The position numbers and the translations under genes are program-made. Shown here piece after piece: positions 1-11,148 of a DNA stretch of 46,567 nt. Location of the stretch: the NCBI GenBank assembly GCA_036897095.1, contig JAYMSP010000575.1:1-46567 (forward strand), written 5' to 3'. A model generated the notes under the pieces. That model was given only the letters and a program-made list of their open reading frames with translations, had not been told where the DNA came from and made no database searches. Within the stretch, counting starts at the first letter, position 1, and every line of letters begins with the position of its first letter. The stretch comes from Plantago elongata (lineage: Eukaryota; Streptophyta; Magnoliopsida; Lamiales; Plantaginaceae).

Positions 1-70
1 ACAGCTTCTTCTTCTTTCTTCTTCTTCTTCCTTCCTCCCTCCTCCTCCTCCTCCTCCTTCTTCTTCTTTC
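1..70. repeat. CTT/CTC pyrimidine microsatellite
   Basis: Almost pure pyrimidine run of CTT and CCT triplets at the very start of the window, so its full length is unknown. It is followed by other pyrimidine-rich sequence that resembles a plant 5' leader. No gene can be attached to it within the window. Confidence 0.85.
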
Positions 71-217
71 CCAAATTCTACCAGTTTTCTCTGTTCCGGA
101 TCCCACCCACTGTTCGATCTCTTTCTTCCCCAAACAGAACGCAAACTGCCCGAATTTGTTCTCCCTTCTAATCGACCCTACTGTTCGATTAGCTTCTTGT
201 TTTCTTTCAACCACCGT

Positions 218-347
218 GGATTATATTCCTTCTCGCTATCAAATAGCAGATATCTTCACGAAAGGACTTTCGCGCATATTCTTTGATGATTTTCGTGACA
301 GTCTAAGCTTTAGACTTCCTCCAGCTTCGACTGCGGGGGTGTGTTAG
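218..347 (+). pseudogene. Ty1/copia polyprotein, 3' end of RNase H (fragment)
   Basis: The frame ending at the TAG at 345-347 encodes the characteristic copia C-terminus: VDYIPSRYQIADIFTKGL at about 218-271, followed by a short serine- and leucine-rich tail. The core ADIFTKxL is the conserved end of the copia RNase H domain. Everything upstream of about 218 is unrelated pyrimidine-rich sequence, so only about 40 codons of the polyprotein remain. A G-rich polypurine tract (329-339) and an LTR-like TGTTAG start (342) follow directly, as expected for the 3' end of a copia element. The open frame extends back to 156, but the residues before about 218 do not match the family. This is a dead remnant. 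Confidence 0.8.
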
Positions 348-541
348 ACTATGTAATTGTATTAGTTTCCTGATTAGATTAACCTATTAGATTAGCCTTT
401 TATATTATAGAACTCTAGTTAGATTAGTTTTCTGATTAAATTAGTATTCAGATTATAGCTTCTTGTACTTGTATATATACCCCTTCTTATTATATGAATA
501 GACAGGAAAAATAGTTCTTTCAGTTACTACTAATAATTTGT
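342..541 (+). mobile_element. Copia 3' LTR fragment
   Basis: Starts with TGTTAGAC directly after the polypurine tract CTGCGGGGGTG and contains an AT-rich promoter-like stretch (TATATATACCCC near 472). The downstream boundary is uncertain because no clear CA end or target duplication is visible and no 5' LTR lies in the window. The stretch to about 541 is my estimate of its length. Confidence 0.5.
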
Positions 542-3484
542 GAGGGATCCAGAGGGCCAGCTAACCCCAATTGCTCGTCATTGGATCCGTCACTACGTAC
601 GATGTAAAAAAAATGATCATATGATCGTTGGTGGTGGGGTAACGACCCTTAAAGCAGTCTAGTTTCAACTGTTTGAAGGTTTCGACCGGTCGTTAGAATC
701 GACCCAGGCTCTTGACTACTTCTATTAAAAGTGGTCTAATGCGGCGTATTACTTATAAATTTTGACTGTGCATAGTATCAAGAGTAGAGGGTAGTACAGT
801 AAGCCATTACGAACAACATTATTGCTAAAACATTCATTGAAATTCTACCAGAATTAATCACCTTGACGGCTTAAACCGATTTCATTATGCTCATAAATGA
901 TTCGCTAGTGGGTAGCATGGTAATTTAATTCCCTACTACACCCGCAGTTTGGCTAGTTATAATGATGTTTCTCATTTATTTATTTTACATGACGAAATAA
1001 AGAAATGGATTAAATAAAAGGAAGTAGCAATTACCGAGAAAAGTTCATTGTTCTTCTCATCAATCAATGTGCGCACGTGTGGCCTTCAGTCTAGAAACTT
1101 TTCTTTCTACAAATCCGAAAGTTTAGTGCTTAAACTTTCCAAGTGGGTCCCCTTTTTTAACAAACTCGTCATTTCCACAAATAAATTTCAATGTGCTTAC
1201 TTAGGTTATGATGTGTATGATGGGATCAAATTATGATACTACAACTAACTTGCACGGTTGGTTCTTGGTCACCGCTTTCCGCGCAACTTTCCTTTGTATA
1301 TGCCCTACCCCCTTACACATCACATACGTGAGACTTTCACCTTTCTTAATTATGGTGATTATAATTATGGTGATAAAAAAAGAAAAGTATACTCCTTTCT
1401 TAAACCCGATTTCCCATAAACTTTCACCTTTCACTTTGCACATGAAGTTATCTCTTTTAATGTGGGCAAACTTTTTGTGCACGATCAGATCGTTGATTCT
1501 ATTTTATGGTAGCTTCAGTAAGTATATTTTTTTAAATGGGGTGACTCAAAGCCCGACGTATTAATTAGAGGCGAAATGTCTTACCAACTAAAATGTATTT
1601 TATTATCACAACATTAGTAAAGATATTTTTACGTGATATAAAAAAGGAAATTATATGATGATGCATTTTAAGATAATTCACTCGATGTACATGTAAAGAT
1701 CAAAGTTAGAGATGATTGATCAAATCAGTGAATTCTATAATTTTACTAATTTACATTTACCTATGACCTCCCTACGTCAAATATATTAGAAATATCATGA
1801 TCTTTTGTGCATAATTATAAATAATAGTATTGAATTTGTCGGTAAGTATTCAATACATTTTACTATCTTATTTTTAAAATTATTTTTTCACATACAAACA
1901 CACAAAAGTATAACGTGTTTATTATTTTAACCAAATTTGATAAATCACCATACATTTGTAGACGTTGGAGTACCAATTTTGTGGAAAATATCTTGTGGAA
2001 AATGATAGAATCTGCGGACTTTTTTAATCCAAATGTGATTACTATTACTTGAGAAATTGAGAGGATACAAGTTCAAAGTTGGGTTTAATTATTCACCTTC
2101 CTGGCATAAAAGGTTGACTTTAGCTCGCGGATAAACATCTACGGCTGTTGCGCGCACATCAATTTGGCAAAAGTTTCCACGGAGCCTAATGGAATGAAAC
2201 TTCTTGGTTGGATACCTTAGAGGGTTTGATTATAAATGGATAACGACAACCATTAGAACCTACCGATGTTTTAGGCTGTTTTCGTGTGACTTTTTGTCTC
2301 TACGATATAGGAATAAGAGCATACGTTTCTTGTTTAGCATACCTACATAGTGGGGCTCAAGAAAAATTAGCCCCCGTCTATACAACTACTAGTATCTAGC
2401 TAGCTGATTCTCGAGTCTGATTCACCTTCATTTGCTTGTCTCTTAACTTACATTGGTACATAAGTGGCGGATATTTCATGAATATTGCATGTATAGATGA
2501 TCTAAAATCAATGTGGAGAAGAATCCCACAATTTTTGTGATTAGAGCGTGTACCGGAGGTGCCTCAACATCAAATAAACCCCTGATAACTCATAAATCAG
2601 GGCTACTCAAGAACTACAAAAACTCGACCCACAGGAAACAATTTAAGTGTTTGACAACAATTCGAAAATCAACTTGAATTGATAAGATGCACCTATAATT
2701 GATTTTTAAGCTTATGTTTAATATTAAATTGTATTTTTATATGATGTAAGTAGTACAATATATATAAATTCTAAAGTGTTATTTTATAATTGATAATAAT
2801 AACTTAATTCGAGTATTGTAGCGTAGACTTATAGATATTAAAAAACCTTTATACTAAAACTCTTAGTGTCATACATTAAATTGAAATCTCACTCAATAAT
2901 TACCAAACACTATATACATTCCCTTCAGCACCATCATCAAATTATATTGACATCCAACAAGTTGAGTCTATGCAGTCCTGTTTTTTCCCCGAAAACCGTC
3001 ACTAAAAAGTGAAGTCCATGGAGGTTCAACAATAGAACAAGACAACAAGTGCACACTAAAACAAGCATCGTAGTACACTAGTACTACATTACCAGTTCAC
3101 TATAATTTCAAGTGAGATCGTGCATGTGCCAAGACATAATCACTTGGTTAACGGTATATATAGGATTCATCTATCATATTCTATTGATGCAACTCAACCT
3201 AGTTTACGTGGAAGTTAGAATTAATATGATAAGTGGCGCGGTCCTTCTTTGAATTATCTCAACATTTATTATAAATCCAATTTTGAATAGGAAAAGAATC
3301 GCAAAAGAGTTTCAAGACTCATCTATCTATAATATATTTTTAAAAAATTCATTCAAAAATTCTTAAGGTATGACATGATTATGTAGAATAGATGACCATT
3401 CTTATTAGTTGTTGAATGTCTATGTGGCATCTTCAACTAATCATCATTCTCAATATGAATTTAGAATTATAATTATACTAAAAT
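542..3484. other. Intergenic, no gene recognised
   Basis: About 2.9 kb of AT-rich sequence. Short open frames occur (for example 1048-1236 and 1208-1564) but they lack recognisable domains, overlap each other in different frames and have no supporting splice structure. I see no clear terminal inverted repeats or tandem repeats here. It may contain decayed transposons too diverged to recognise by eye. Confidence 0.5.
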
Positions 3485-3668
3485 TTATAAGAGTCTTAGT
3501 ATTTATGAGAGTTTATAAGAGTCTTGAACAAATACACAATTATGGGTTTAAAAACGAATTATCACATTAATATGAATATCCCATTTTTCTATTTTTCTTT
3601 CATTTCATTCTTTCTTCTTCTCTCTCTACCTCTCTTCTTCCTTCCACTCTCTCTATTTTTCCGATCAC

Positions 3669-3985
3669 TTTTCTGGTGATATCTCCGTCATTCGGCCACC
3701 AATCTTAAATATGATTGCATATTTGAGTAGCCCATGACCCGATCTACCTTTCTACCGATATCGTTTTTCATTTGGTCGATTTTTGAAACGGTTGGCCGGA
3801 ATCGAATCTTTTCAGGTTGTCTTCTCCGGCGATATTTTCATTGTCCGGCCACCAATCTTAAATCCGAATGCATATTTGAGTAGCACATGTCCCAATCTAC
3901 CTTTCTACCGGTTTCATTTTTTCTTTTGGTCGACTTTTGAAACGGTTGGTCGAAATTCGAAGCTTTTCCTGTTATCTTCTCCGGC
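3669..3985. repeat. 153-bp tandem repeat, two copies plus a partial third
   Basis: The stretch CGGCCACCAATCTTAAAT occurs at 3693 and again at 3846, an offset of 153 bp. Flanking text matches over most of each unit, including TTTGAGTAGC and GAAACGGTTGG. The start of a third unit (CTTCTCCGGC, 3976) lies about 155 bp after its counterpart at 3821. Copies differ by scattered substitutions, so the duplication is old. Confidence 0.85.
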
Positions 3986-4286
3986 GGATCTTCGGCTACA
4001 CAACACATATAAGTCATAACCTTGTCGTTTCCTCGATTTTCAGGTTTCTTTCTATCGATTCTTTAGTTTTTTTTATTTTTCGTTTGGTTTTGGTGATTTC
4101 TAGCTAGTAATTTCTCGTAACAGTATATTTCGTGTGAAATTGTTGATATTTGAACTTTAATTGTATATGTTTAGCTTGTAATTGTTGATGTTTGCGTGTT
4201 TGAACTCTATTAACAATGTTGAAGCGATTGTTGTTGTCCATGCTTCATTTATGTTGTTTTGGCTGTAATTGTTGATTGTTAATTGT

Positions 4287-4605
4287 AAATTGGTGATGCC
4301 TATGTTTATGCTTCATTTTTGCTTTGGTTATTAAGTTTCATTTTGCTTCGATTATTATGTATGAATGGTCTATTTTTATACTTTAATTGTTTATTTTTAA
4401 GGCTAAATTGGTGATGTCAATGTTTATGTTTCAATTCTTATGTATAAGTAACATATGTTTATACTGTAATTGTTAATTGCTAAGGGTAAATTGGTGATGT
4501 TTATGTTTATGATTCACTTTTGCTTCGGTTATTATGCTTCATTGTTTACTTTGATTATGTATATGACTAGCATATGTTTATATTGTTTAGGGTAAATTGG
4601 TTATG
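4287..4605. repeat. Imperfect short repeats in T-rich region
   Basis: The motif AAATTGGTGATG or a close variant recurs at 4287, 4405, 4488 and 4593, each followed by TTTATG/TTCA-rich sequence. Spacing is irregular (118, 83 and 105 bp), as in a decayed tandem array. Confidence 0.6.
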
Positions 4606-4665
4606 CTTGTTTATAGGTAATTAGGTAATTTATTTCATTTTTTCAGAAAAAATATTCTTTTGGTT

Positions 4666-4689
4666 TATATATATATATATATATATATT
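4666..4689. repeat. TA microsatellite
   Basis: Run of TA dinucleotides about 22 bp long. Confidence 0.9.
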
Positions 4690-5162
4690 CGTAAAGATGG
4701 TGATCGAATGATTGATGATAAAGATGGGGGTGTGGATGGAAGAGTTGACGAACAATTCAAGGGTGTTTTTTTTTATCAAGGATGAATGTAGTTTAGATAT
4801 AGTGATTCTTAATTTGTTGTATTTTTTCGTATGTAATACATTTATTGATTGGTGAATAAAATTAATTTTGTAAATATTGTGTTTTTTCTTGCGATAAATA
4901 GCTTGTTATCAACAATTTTACACTAAACATAGACAATTATACATCAAACATAAGTAATTTGTATCACAGTGTTAATATGATTTGATTGACGCATAAAAGT
5001 GGGCTATGTATTATAAGGAAAAATGTGGATCGATCCGGGTCAAGCGGGTTGACCTGCAAAAAAACATATTGCGTAATTTTATGTGAAAATTGTATATATT
5101 TATTTATTGTGTAGGACTCTCATTATATGATGGACTCTCAATAGACGGACTCTTATAATTAT

Positions 5163-6634
5163 TGGAGATGTTGAGTGATATAATACCAAAGTGATTAATA
5201 CGAAAATTATTTCTATTTTGAGATACTATAATTAGTCATTAATTACAATTCATTTATTGATTAAGTGCTTTATTTCAGACTCTATTTCATGCAAGTCACC
5301 ATATGTGAATTCGTCCATTAATTCGTCTACTGTAGTGATATTATATTCTTAAATAGACACTAATCATGCCTCTTTACATCATTAATTTGTGATGTAAAAT
5401 TTTGCATCCGATTACTTTGAATGAAATGCATCTTTTTGATTAAAAAAAATCATTCATACTTAATTGAGGAGTATTTGTAAATCAACATGGATGGTTACAT
5501 TTTATTTCACATGTTATTTACTTTCATTTGTAATATTGATCTCAACATGGACAATTACATTTTATTTCACATGTTATTTACTTTCGTTTGTAATATTGAT
5601 CTTTTACTTCTTATATTATATCTTATAATAGATTTAGTAAGAATTAATTTATACTATCGTATATCATAAAATTTTCATGTTATTTAAAATAAATATAAAG
5701 TGTGAAGTATGAAATTTTAAGAGAAATAAAAAAAGAATAGCCTACTTTAAAAATATGTAAAAGGAAATGAAAATTTGAGTATGATAAGCTTGAGAATTGA
5801 TTAGTCCTGTAATTAGGTTTGTTGTTATTAGAACAAAGATTTGCCAGTTCGGTAGAGTTAATGAAATTTAAGGGTTAAAGCCCCCTTGAAAATACACAAT
5901 ATTTGTACTATTTTGCGTATTTTGTATTTTGTGTTTCTGCAACACATTTAGTCAAGTAGCTTACGTAAATTATTATGTTTTGTACAAAAATCAAAAAATT
6001 TATTAGTCAAATAAAGTTAAAGGTAAATTTTCCCTCCAATTCAAACTAAGTCACCTTCTAATTCATTTACCTTATGCCTCCCTATAAATACACTTATTCT
6101 AAACTTCAATATAAAAAATAAAATTGTTCATTTTGTTCCCATAAATTGTATCACAATCTTTACTTGTTCTACTTTATATGGTAGGTGTGCCATGTGTATA
6201 AGTGATAAATAATTTCTCATTATAGATTTATTTATTAATTTCAGTTTAGTTCTATTTAGTTATGTTCAGTTCTATTCAGACGAAGAGATTAAAACTTTAC
6301 TACGTTGAAATTTGAGAATAAGGATTAAACCAAACAACATTAAAACCTAAAGTCCAGGTTTTGATCTCTTCTTTTTCCACCTCTTATACTTAATTTACAA
6401 ATTAGAATATTAACAAATACTAATTCAAGAGTTTAATCCAATTTACATTGTTAATTTTAATTCGCCCATCCAAATTTCATAAATGGACTAAAATTAAAAT
6501 TTCAAAAGATTTCTCAATATTTTAAATTTTAGATTATTACAAATAGCACCCAAAGAATTTCTATTACATTCATATGAATTCAAAATATTCTAGAAAAATT
6601 ATAATTCACCACACTATTTTAGAATATAATATAA
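5163..6634. other. Intergenic AT-rich sequence
   Basis: No gene recognised. Apart from the 60-bp tandem duplication at 5482-5601 I see no ordered structure. Open frames here are low-complexity and AT-driven. Confidence 0.5.
5482..5601. repeat. 60-bp direct tandem duplication
   Basis: Two adjacent 60-bp units (5482-5541 and 5542-5601) start with TCAACATGGA and differ at only a few positions. The high identity suggests recent duplication, probably by replication slippage or unequal exchange. Confidence 0.92.
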
Positions 6635-6925
6635 ATGATAGTTTTTCATGACATCATTTATGAACCAATCCGGTCGGATGAACCCCTTGGAGTAAATCAC
6701 ACGAAACCATTAAAGCATGAAAAAAAACGTTGTAGGAAACCCATTGATTTTGAATTGAGTATTCTAGACAAACCACACAAGTCAACCAAGCGAGGTAGAA
6801 AGCTTATATCACATGAATACTTACATACACGAGTACTTTTAATATTGCTGGTAAAGATATTTACATTCACGAGTTCATGCAATATTGCAGGTAAAGATAC
6901 TTACATACACGAGTACTTTTAATGC
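6635..6925 (+). pseudogene. Unrecognised coding-like fragment upstream of Helitron helicase
   Basis: An open frame from 6635 encodes a basic, lysine- and arginine-rich peptide with KSTKRGRKL near codon 52. Basic KRGRP/K-type stretches are common near the N-terminus of plant Helitron Rep-helicases, and this frame lies just upstream of clear Helitron coding sequence on the same strand, so it may be its degraded start. The tail of the frame runs through a short repeat (ACTTACATACACGAGTACTT at 6819 and 6899, with a diverged middle copy near 6858) and is not protein-like. Assignment is inference. Confidence 0.3.
6819..6925. repeat. About 40-bp short tandem repeat
   Basis: ACTTACATACACGAGTACTT occurs at 6819 and 6899, with an intermediate diverged copy (ATTTACATTCACGAGTTCAT) near 6858, giving roughly three 40-bp units. 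Confidence 0.75.
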
Positions 6926-6969
6926 TAATATCATCATTTATCTTATACATTTCCATTTGACAATGAAAT

Positions 6970-7140
6970 CTGTATACAGTAGAAACTCCCTATAGGAATA
7001 CTATATAAAGAAATAAACTCTTTATAATCATAAATATTTACGGTCCTAACTTGTGTATAAATGCTTTAAAAAAATTTATTTAGGAATAAACTCTCTATAG
7101 TAATATTTAGAAATAAACTCTCTATAGTAAGATTTTTATA
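6970..7140. repeat. Decayed repeat with CTCTATAG motifs
   Basis: Starts around CAGTAGAAACTCCCTATAG and contains repeated AATAAACTCTCTATAG segments (two near 7083-7123). This looks like the short motif-rich ends of a plant DNA transposon interrupting the Helitron sequence, but no paired terminus or target duplication could be fixed. Confidence 0.35.
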
Positions 7141-9031
7141 TATTCATGTATGTCAGTGGTTAGAGAAGGGTTTTGACACTTTTGTTCCAGCCAACATCAA
7201 ATATATGACCGACCAATATAATCCTTATGCCAAACAACATAGGACGGTCAGAGATCGCATATCCCTTAATAACTCGGCCGATATTAGTTACAACTTATAT
7301 AAAAAAAGGCAAAGGATGGACGTACCTATAATTTGCCCACTACATCGTAGGTAGTTGCCATTAATGTTGAAGGAGATTGAGAATGTGAGGGATATTATTG
7401 AAGTCTACTAGATATTTGCATAGGATAAATGAATTTATTCCATGCTATCTCCCTCTTCATTACACACGGGTTGTTTGTGTATGGGGACGCTAATTGGTAT
7501 ACAAATATACCCAAAACAACATTCAGTAAGAGATCAAATCTCTCACTTAGGTAAATCATAACATTTAGAATTCAACATAGGGAGGGAGAAGGTCATCATC
7601 TTATACTTGGTTGTAGTTTGTTTCAACAGTTTATCGTTGTTTCCTATATAATGACGGAGTCTCAAAGACTTCAGTGTATTCGTCAAAACCCACCAAAACT
7701 TAGATATGAATCTTATAAGAAGATTGCCAACAATGTCGAGAACTGTAAATATGATCTTCATCATGTGGTAGTCTCTTCAACTTCCATCATCTTTTCCAGG
7801 GGGTGCTACATGGTACATGCAGATGTACCAAGATTATATGGCTATATGCAAGTGGGCAAGATATTCGTGCCTATTCATAACATTTACATACAATCCAAAG
7901 TGGCCAGAGATCACAAGGTATGTTAGAGTCTTGGGTTGAGACCCGAAGACAAGCCTGGTATTATATGTCGAATCATCAAGATGAAACTCGATGAGCTGAT
8001 TAAGGATATAAAGGATGGGCATGGACATATGTTTGAAAAACCAAAAGCATGTAAGTTAGTATTTTAATTATTGTCTCGACATGTTTATATTCAATAAAAT
8101 ATGAAAATTCTTTATAATGACTATTCTCTCAATAATTGTGTAGCCATATGCACCATTGATTTTCAAAAGCAAGGACTTTCACATGTTCCTATTTTGGTAA
8201 TCCCGAATAAGGCGGATGAGGAGAAGATTAAACATAACATTGATGATCATATGTGTGCGAAATTGCCAGACAAGGATACTAATCCAGAGATGTACGAGGT
8301 AGTTAAATACATATGATTCATGAACCATGTCCAACAAGAACTACTTCTCAATACATGAAGGACAATAAGTGATCCAAACATTTTCGTAAGAGATACAACG
8401 AATATATCTTTATTGGCAATGCTGGATATCACATATATCGAAGAAGGGACACATGTGTCACAGTCGGAAAAAATGAAGTTGAGCTTAGCAACATGTAATT
8501 TATATTAATTAAATATTATACTTATTTTATTATAAAAATCTAGGTTTATATTTTGTTGATCTTAATATATAATTTCTAATTCTTAAACAGATTGGTTGTC
8601 CCATACATGTCCAGTTGCTCTTGAAGTACTAATTGCACATTAACATTGATTATTGTAAAGGTGGGGCTTCAATGAAATATTTATTCAAGTACATGTGTAA
8701 GAGAAGTGATTGAGCGGGTGTTACATTCAGCATGTGAGACAATCGGGAGAATTCTTGAATACATTATAGGATACATGTTGTTGAGCGTTTGGTATTTCAT
8801 CTAGAGGATGTGTAAGGGGTATCGTTTAGAGATGGGGATTTTACGCCGGATCAGCTTGATAAGCCTTCAATGAAACAATCAAAGTTTCTTGAATAGTTTG
8901 AGCCGAACAAGGTAGACCCAAAAACTAGAAAATTTATGTATCCTAAGTTACCCCGTGAGTATTGTTGTAAGTATGACCCCAAGAAGTGGTCATGTAGGAC
9001 AACAAAGACACAAGTTGTCAGAAGGATGTAT

Positions 9032-9039
9032 AATGTGCC
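9032..9039. repeat. Target-site duplication, left copy (8 bp)
   Basis: AATGTGCC immediately left of the hAT-type element, repeated exactly at 9904-9911 on its right. Confidence 0.9.
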
Positions 9040-9282
9040 TAGGGGTGTGTGTATAGTCTGAATCCGAAACATCGATCCGGTCCGGTCCGGTCCGATGTCT
9101 TAGGATCGGATTTCAGATTAGCACTTTTCCCAATCCGAAAAATTCGGACTGAATCCGATCCGATTCACGGATGTTCGGATTAATCCGAAATATTAAATTA
9201 AAAAAATATATGTACTATATTACTGAACTTGACTTAGTAAAGAAAACGTATACACTGAGTTGAACACATGTCCAAACCAACA

Positions 9283-9290
9283 TATAAAAG
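9283..9290 (+). promoter_or_regulatory. TATA box inside the hAT-type element
   Basis: TATAAAAG, followed 16 bp downstream by the telo-box AAACCCTAA (9306-9314) and 100 bp downstream by an ATG. The arrangement resembles a compact plant promoter and leader. Whether it is used is unknown. Confidence 0.4.
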
Positions 9291-9382
9291 AGGCAAGTGA
9301 CCATCAAACCCTAATTCACTTCACTTCTCCATAAATCCCCAACTTCCTCTTCATCACTGCACTGTCCTCTTAATCCGTCGTG

Positions 9383-9541
9383 ATGACTCGTCATCCCATC
9401 CGTCGCCTCCCTCTCCAATTGACGTGCACCTTCAAAAGTCATAGGCTGAGAGAAAGCCCATCAGATTCCTTTATCAACTTTGGAAAATCATTCCACAAGA
9501 AAGGGAGGTGGCTCTCTCTTCAACTAGAAGAGAACCTCTAG
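9383..9541 (+). CDS. Hypothetical 52-aa ORF inside the hAT-type element
   Basis: ATG at 9383, TAG at 9539-9541. It begins MTRHPIRRLPLQ, is basic and serine-rich and matches no family I recognise. It is preceded by a TATA box and telo-box at suitable distances, so it could be the captured first exon of a host gene or the residual first exon of the parental hAT transposase gene. It could equally be a chance frame. Nothing about it shows function. Confidence 0.2.
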   Translation: MTRHPIRRLPLQLTCTFKSHRLRESPSDSFINFGKSFHKKGRWLSLQLEENL

Positions 9542-9903
9542 CTTGCCTTTTCTTCCATAGGAATAATAGTGGTGTTTTGTAACTTAGCTTCCATTTTACT
9601 AGTTAGCTAGATTTCAAAATTTCAATCTTGCTGGAAAGTAAAGAGGTTAGTTTTTTTAGAGACTTTGGGTTATGACACCATTTTGGATAAATCTGGAATT
9701 TTCTAAAGAAATAATATGCTAATTTTTTAATTTTTCGGATTAAATCCAAAAGATCCGATCTGAAATCGGATTGATCCGAATCCGATCTGACATTTCGGAT
9801 TGGATTTTGAATTGAATAAAAAGTTAATATTCGGATCGAATCAATCCGAAATTCGGATTGGATTTGATCCGATCCGCTCCGATCCGATCCATGCATGCCC
9901 CTA

Positions 9904-9911
9904 AATGTGCC
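9904..9911. repeat. Target-site duplication, right copy (8 bp)
   Basis: AATGTGCC, identical to 9032-9039. Confidence 0.9.
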
Positions 9912-10768
9912 TATGGAATTTGAAAATATGTACCCTATGTGATTTATGTGGAATCCTGTTAGGAGCATAATATGTTTTCAATATATCAAACGGGTGAATA
10001 GCGTTGTTTACGAGACCTGCAAGGACTCATGTGGAGCTTTAGGTCTACTAACGAATGATAGAGAGTAGGTCGGTGAAATTACTGAGGCAAGTTACTGTGG
10101 ATCAACACGTTTCCTTCGTCAACTATTTACATTGCTTCTTCTTTCACGAAGCATGGCGATACCAGAGGAGGTAAGGAGGAAGACATGTAACTTATTATAT
10201 GATGACATTCTATACTAGCAGCAAAAGGCTTCTCATAATTTTTGTAATTTGTTAGTAAATTTTATATTGCGAAAACTAAAATATTATACATTTACTTATT
10301 ACTTATTTAATTTCGTTTACGATTCAGGTTTGAGGCTTACATATGAACAAATTTAACTTAGAGTTGTCTGAAATTGATTGAAAGAAAACTGCACCAGTCT
10401 TGCTTTTTTTTTACTCTATGTCAATACCAGATGAGTATATAATTGACAACACCATAATCAATGTTTTAGTTGATGAGATGTCTTACGACAAAGATACCAT
10501 AAGGTCGGAATTCAATGGACTGTACCCACGTTTGACTGACGAGCAACATAAAATTTACGATAAGATTATGGATGCAGTTGACGGGGATAAAGTTGGTGTG
10601 TTCTTTTTGTACGACTGCGGTGGTACGGACAAGACTTTAGTTGGAGGATGTTGTGTTCTGGATTGCGTGCTACATGAGATATAGTCATTCTAGTAGCATC
10701 AAGTTGAATTGCATCAGTCTTGCTACCTAGAGGTAGGACTGCTCATTTTAGGTTTGGTATTCTTATTA

Positions 10769-11148
10769 GGGGAAAGTGCAAACAAAAACCCTCCAAAAAT
10801 AAACATAACAAAAAGAGACCCAAATCACCAATTGTATTCTCTTAAAATACCCTTCAACTTTAAATACTTTCATGACGAATATACCCTCATTTGGAAGGTT
10901 GGATCTGAAATAGTGGAGGTGGGCGGCAGTGTTGGGCGACACGGTGGTTGTTGGCAGTGCGGTGGGTGGTGGTCGGGCCGGTGATCTAGGCGGTGCAGTT
11001 GGGGCAATGGAGCTGGGCGGCACGGTCAGGCAATGGTGATGGGCGGTGGTCGGGGCTGTAGGAGGTGGGAAGTGGAGGAAAGAGATGAATAGTGAAGGGT
11101 CTTTAGTTTGAACAATTTTTGGGGAGGGTTTCTTATTGTTCTCCACCC
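10769..11148. mobile_element. GC-rich MITE, 380 bp, nested in the Helitron
   Basis: Interrupts the Helitron helicase between the GRTAHFRFGI-like segment and the EESTYNKL segment. Left end GGGGAAAGTGCAAACAAAAA and the inverse complement of the right end (GGGTGGAGAACAATAAGAAA) pair as imperfect terminal repeats; both run on into AACCCTCC. Flanks TTCTTATTA (10760-10768) and TTATTATTA (11149-11157) match at 8 of 9 positions, which suggests a 9-bp target duplication as in Mutator-like elements. The core (10915-11080) is strikingly GC-rich with GGTGGGCGG-type repeats, unlike all surrounding DNA. Class assignment is tentative; the insertion itself is well supported by the interrupted protein. Confidence 0.75.

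Larger units (their letters stand above)
3485..5162. mobile_element. Probable non-autonomous TIR element with GAGTC-rich ends
   Basis: The left end (3485-3525) has TTTATAAGAGTCTTAG and a second TTTATAAGAGTC copy. The right end (5107-5162) carries the inverse complement as GACTCTTATAAT plus two further GGACTCTCA copies. Between the ends lie a CT-rich leader-like run (3600-3660), a 153-bp tandem repeat (3669-3985), a T-rich region with short repeated motifs (4287-4605), a TA microsatellite and a short coding-like frame near 4694-4786. I see no transposase domain. The ends resemble subterminal repeats of Mutator-like or related DNA elements, but I found no convincing target duplication, so class and exact limits are inferred. 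Confidence 0.45.
9040..9903 (+). mobile_element. Non-autonomous hAT-type element, 864 bp, nested in the Helitron
   Basis: Begins TAGGGGTGTGTG and ends CATGCATGCCCCTA, the TAGGGG-type terminal inverted repeat typical of plant hAT elements. It is flanked by a perfect 8-bp target duplication, the hAT hallmark. Removing it conceptually joins the Helitron frame around the Asn-Val-Pro segment, which proves insertion after the Helitron was coding. Both subterminal regions (about 9050-9195 and 9735-9890) are dense with ATCCGA/TCGGAT motifs in both orientations, as expected for transposase-binding repeats. The middle (9220-9730) lacks any transposase but holds a TATA box, a telo-box and a 52-codon frame described separately. 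Confidence 0.9.

Noticed and set aside
5487..5669. 60-codon ORF with a repeated peptide
   Set aside because: The repetition is the 60-bp DNA duplication translated; hydrophobic low-complexity content with no gene context.
9603..9968. 121-codon minus-strand ORF crossing the right end of the hAT-type element
   Set aside because: It runs through the ATCCGA/TCGGAT subterminal repeats and across the element boundary, so it is not a natural gene.
10766..11146. 126-codon minus-strand Pro/Thr/His-rich ORF
   Set aside because: Composition is simply the GC-rich MITE core read in reverse; it coincides with the element limits.
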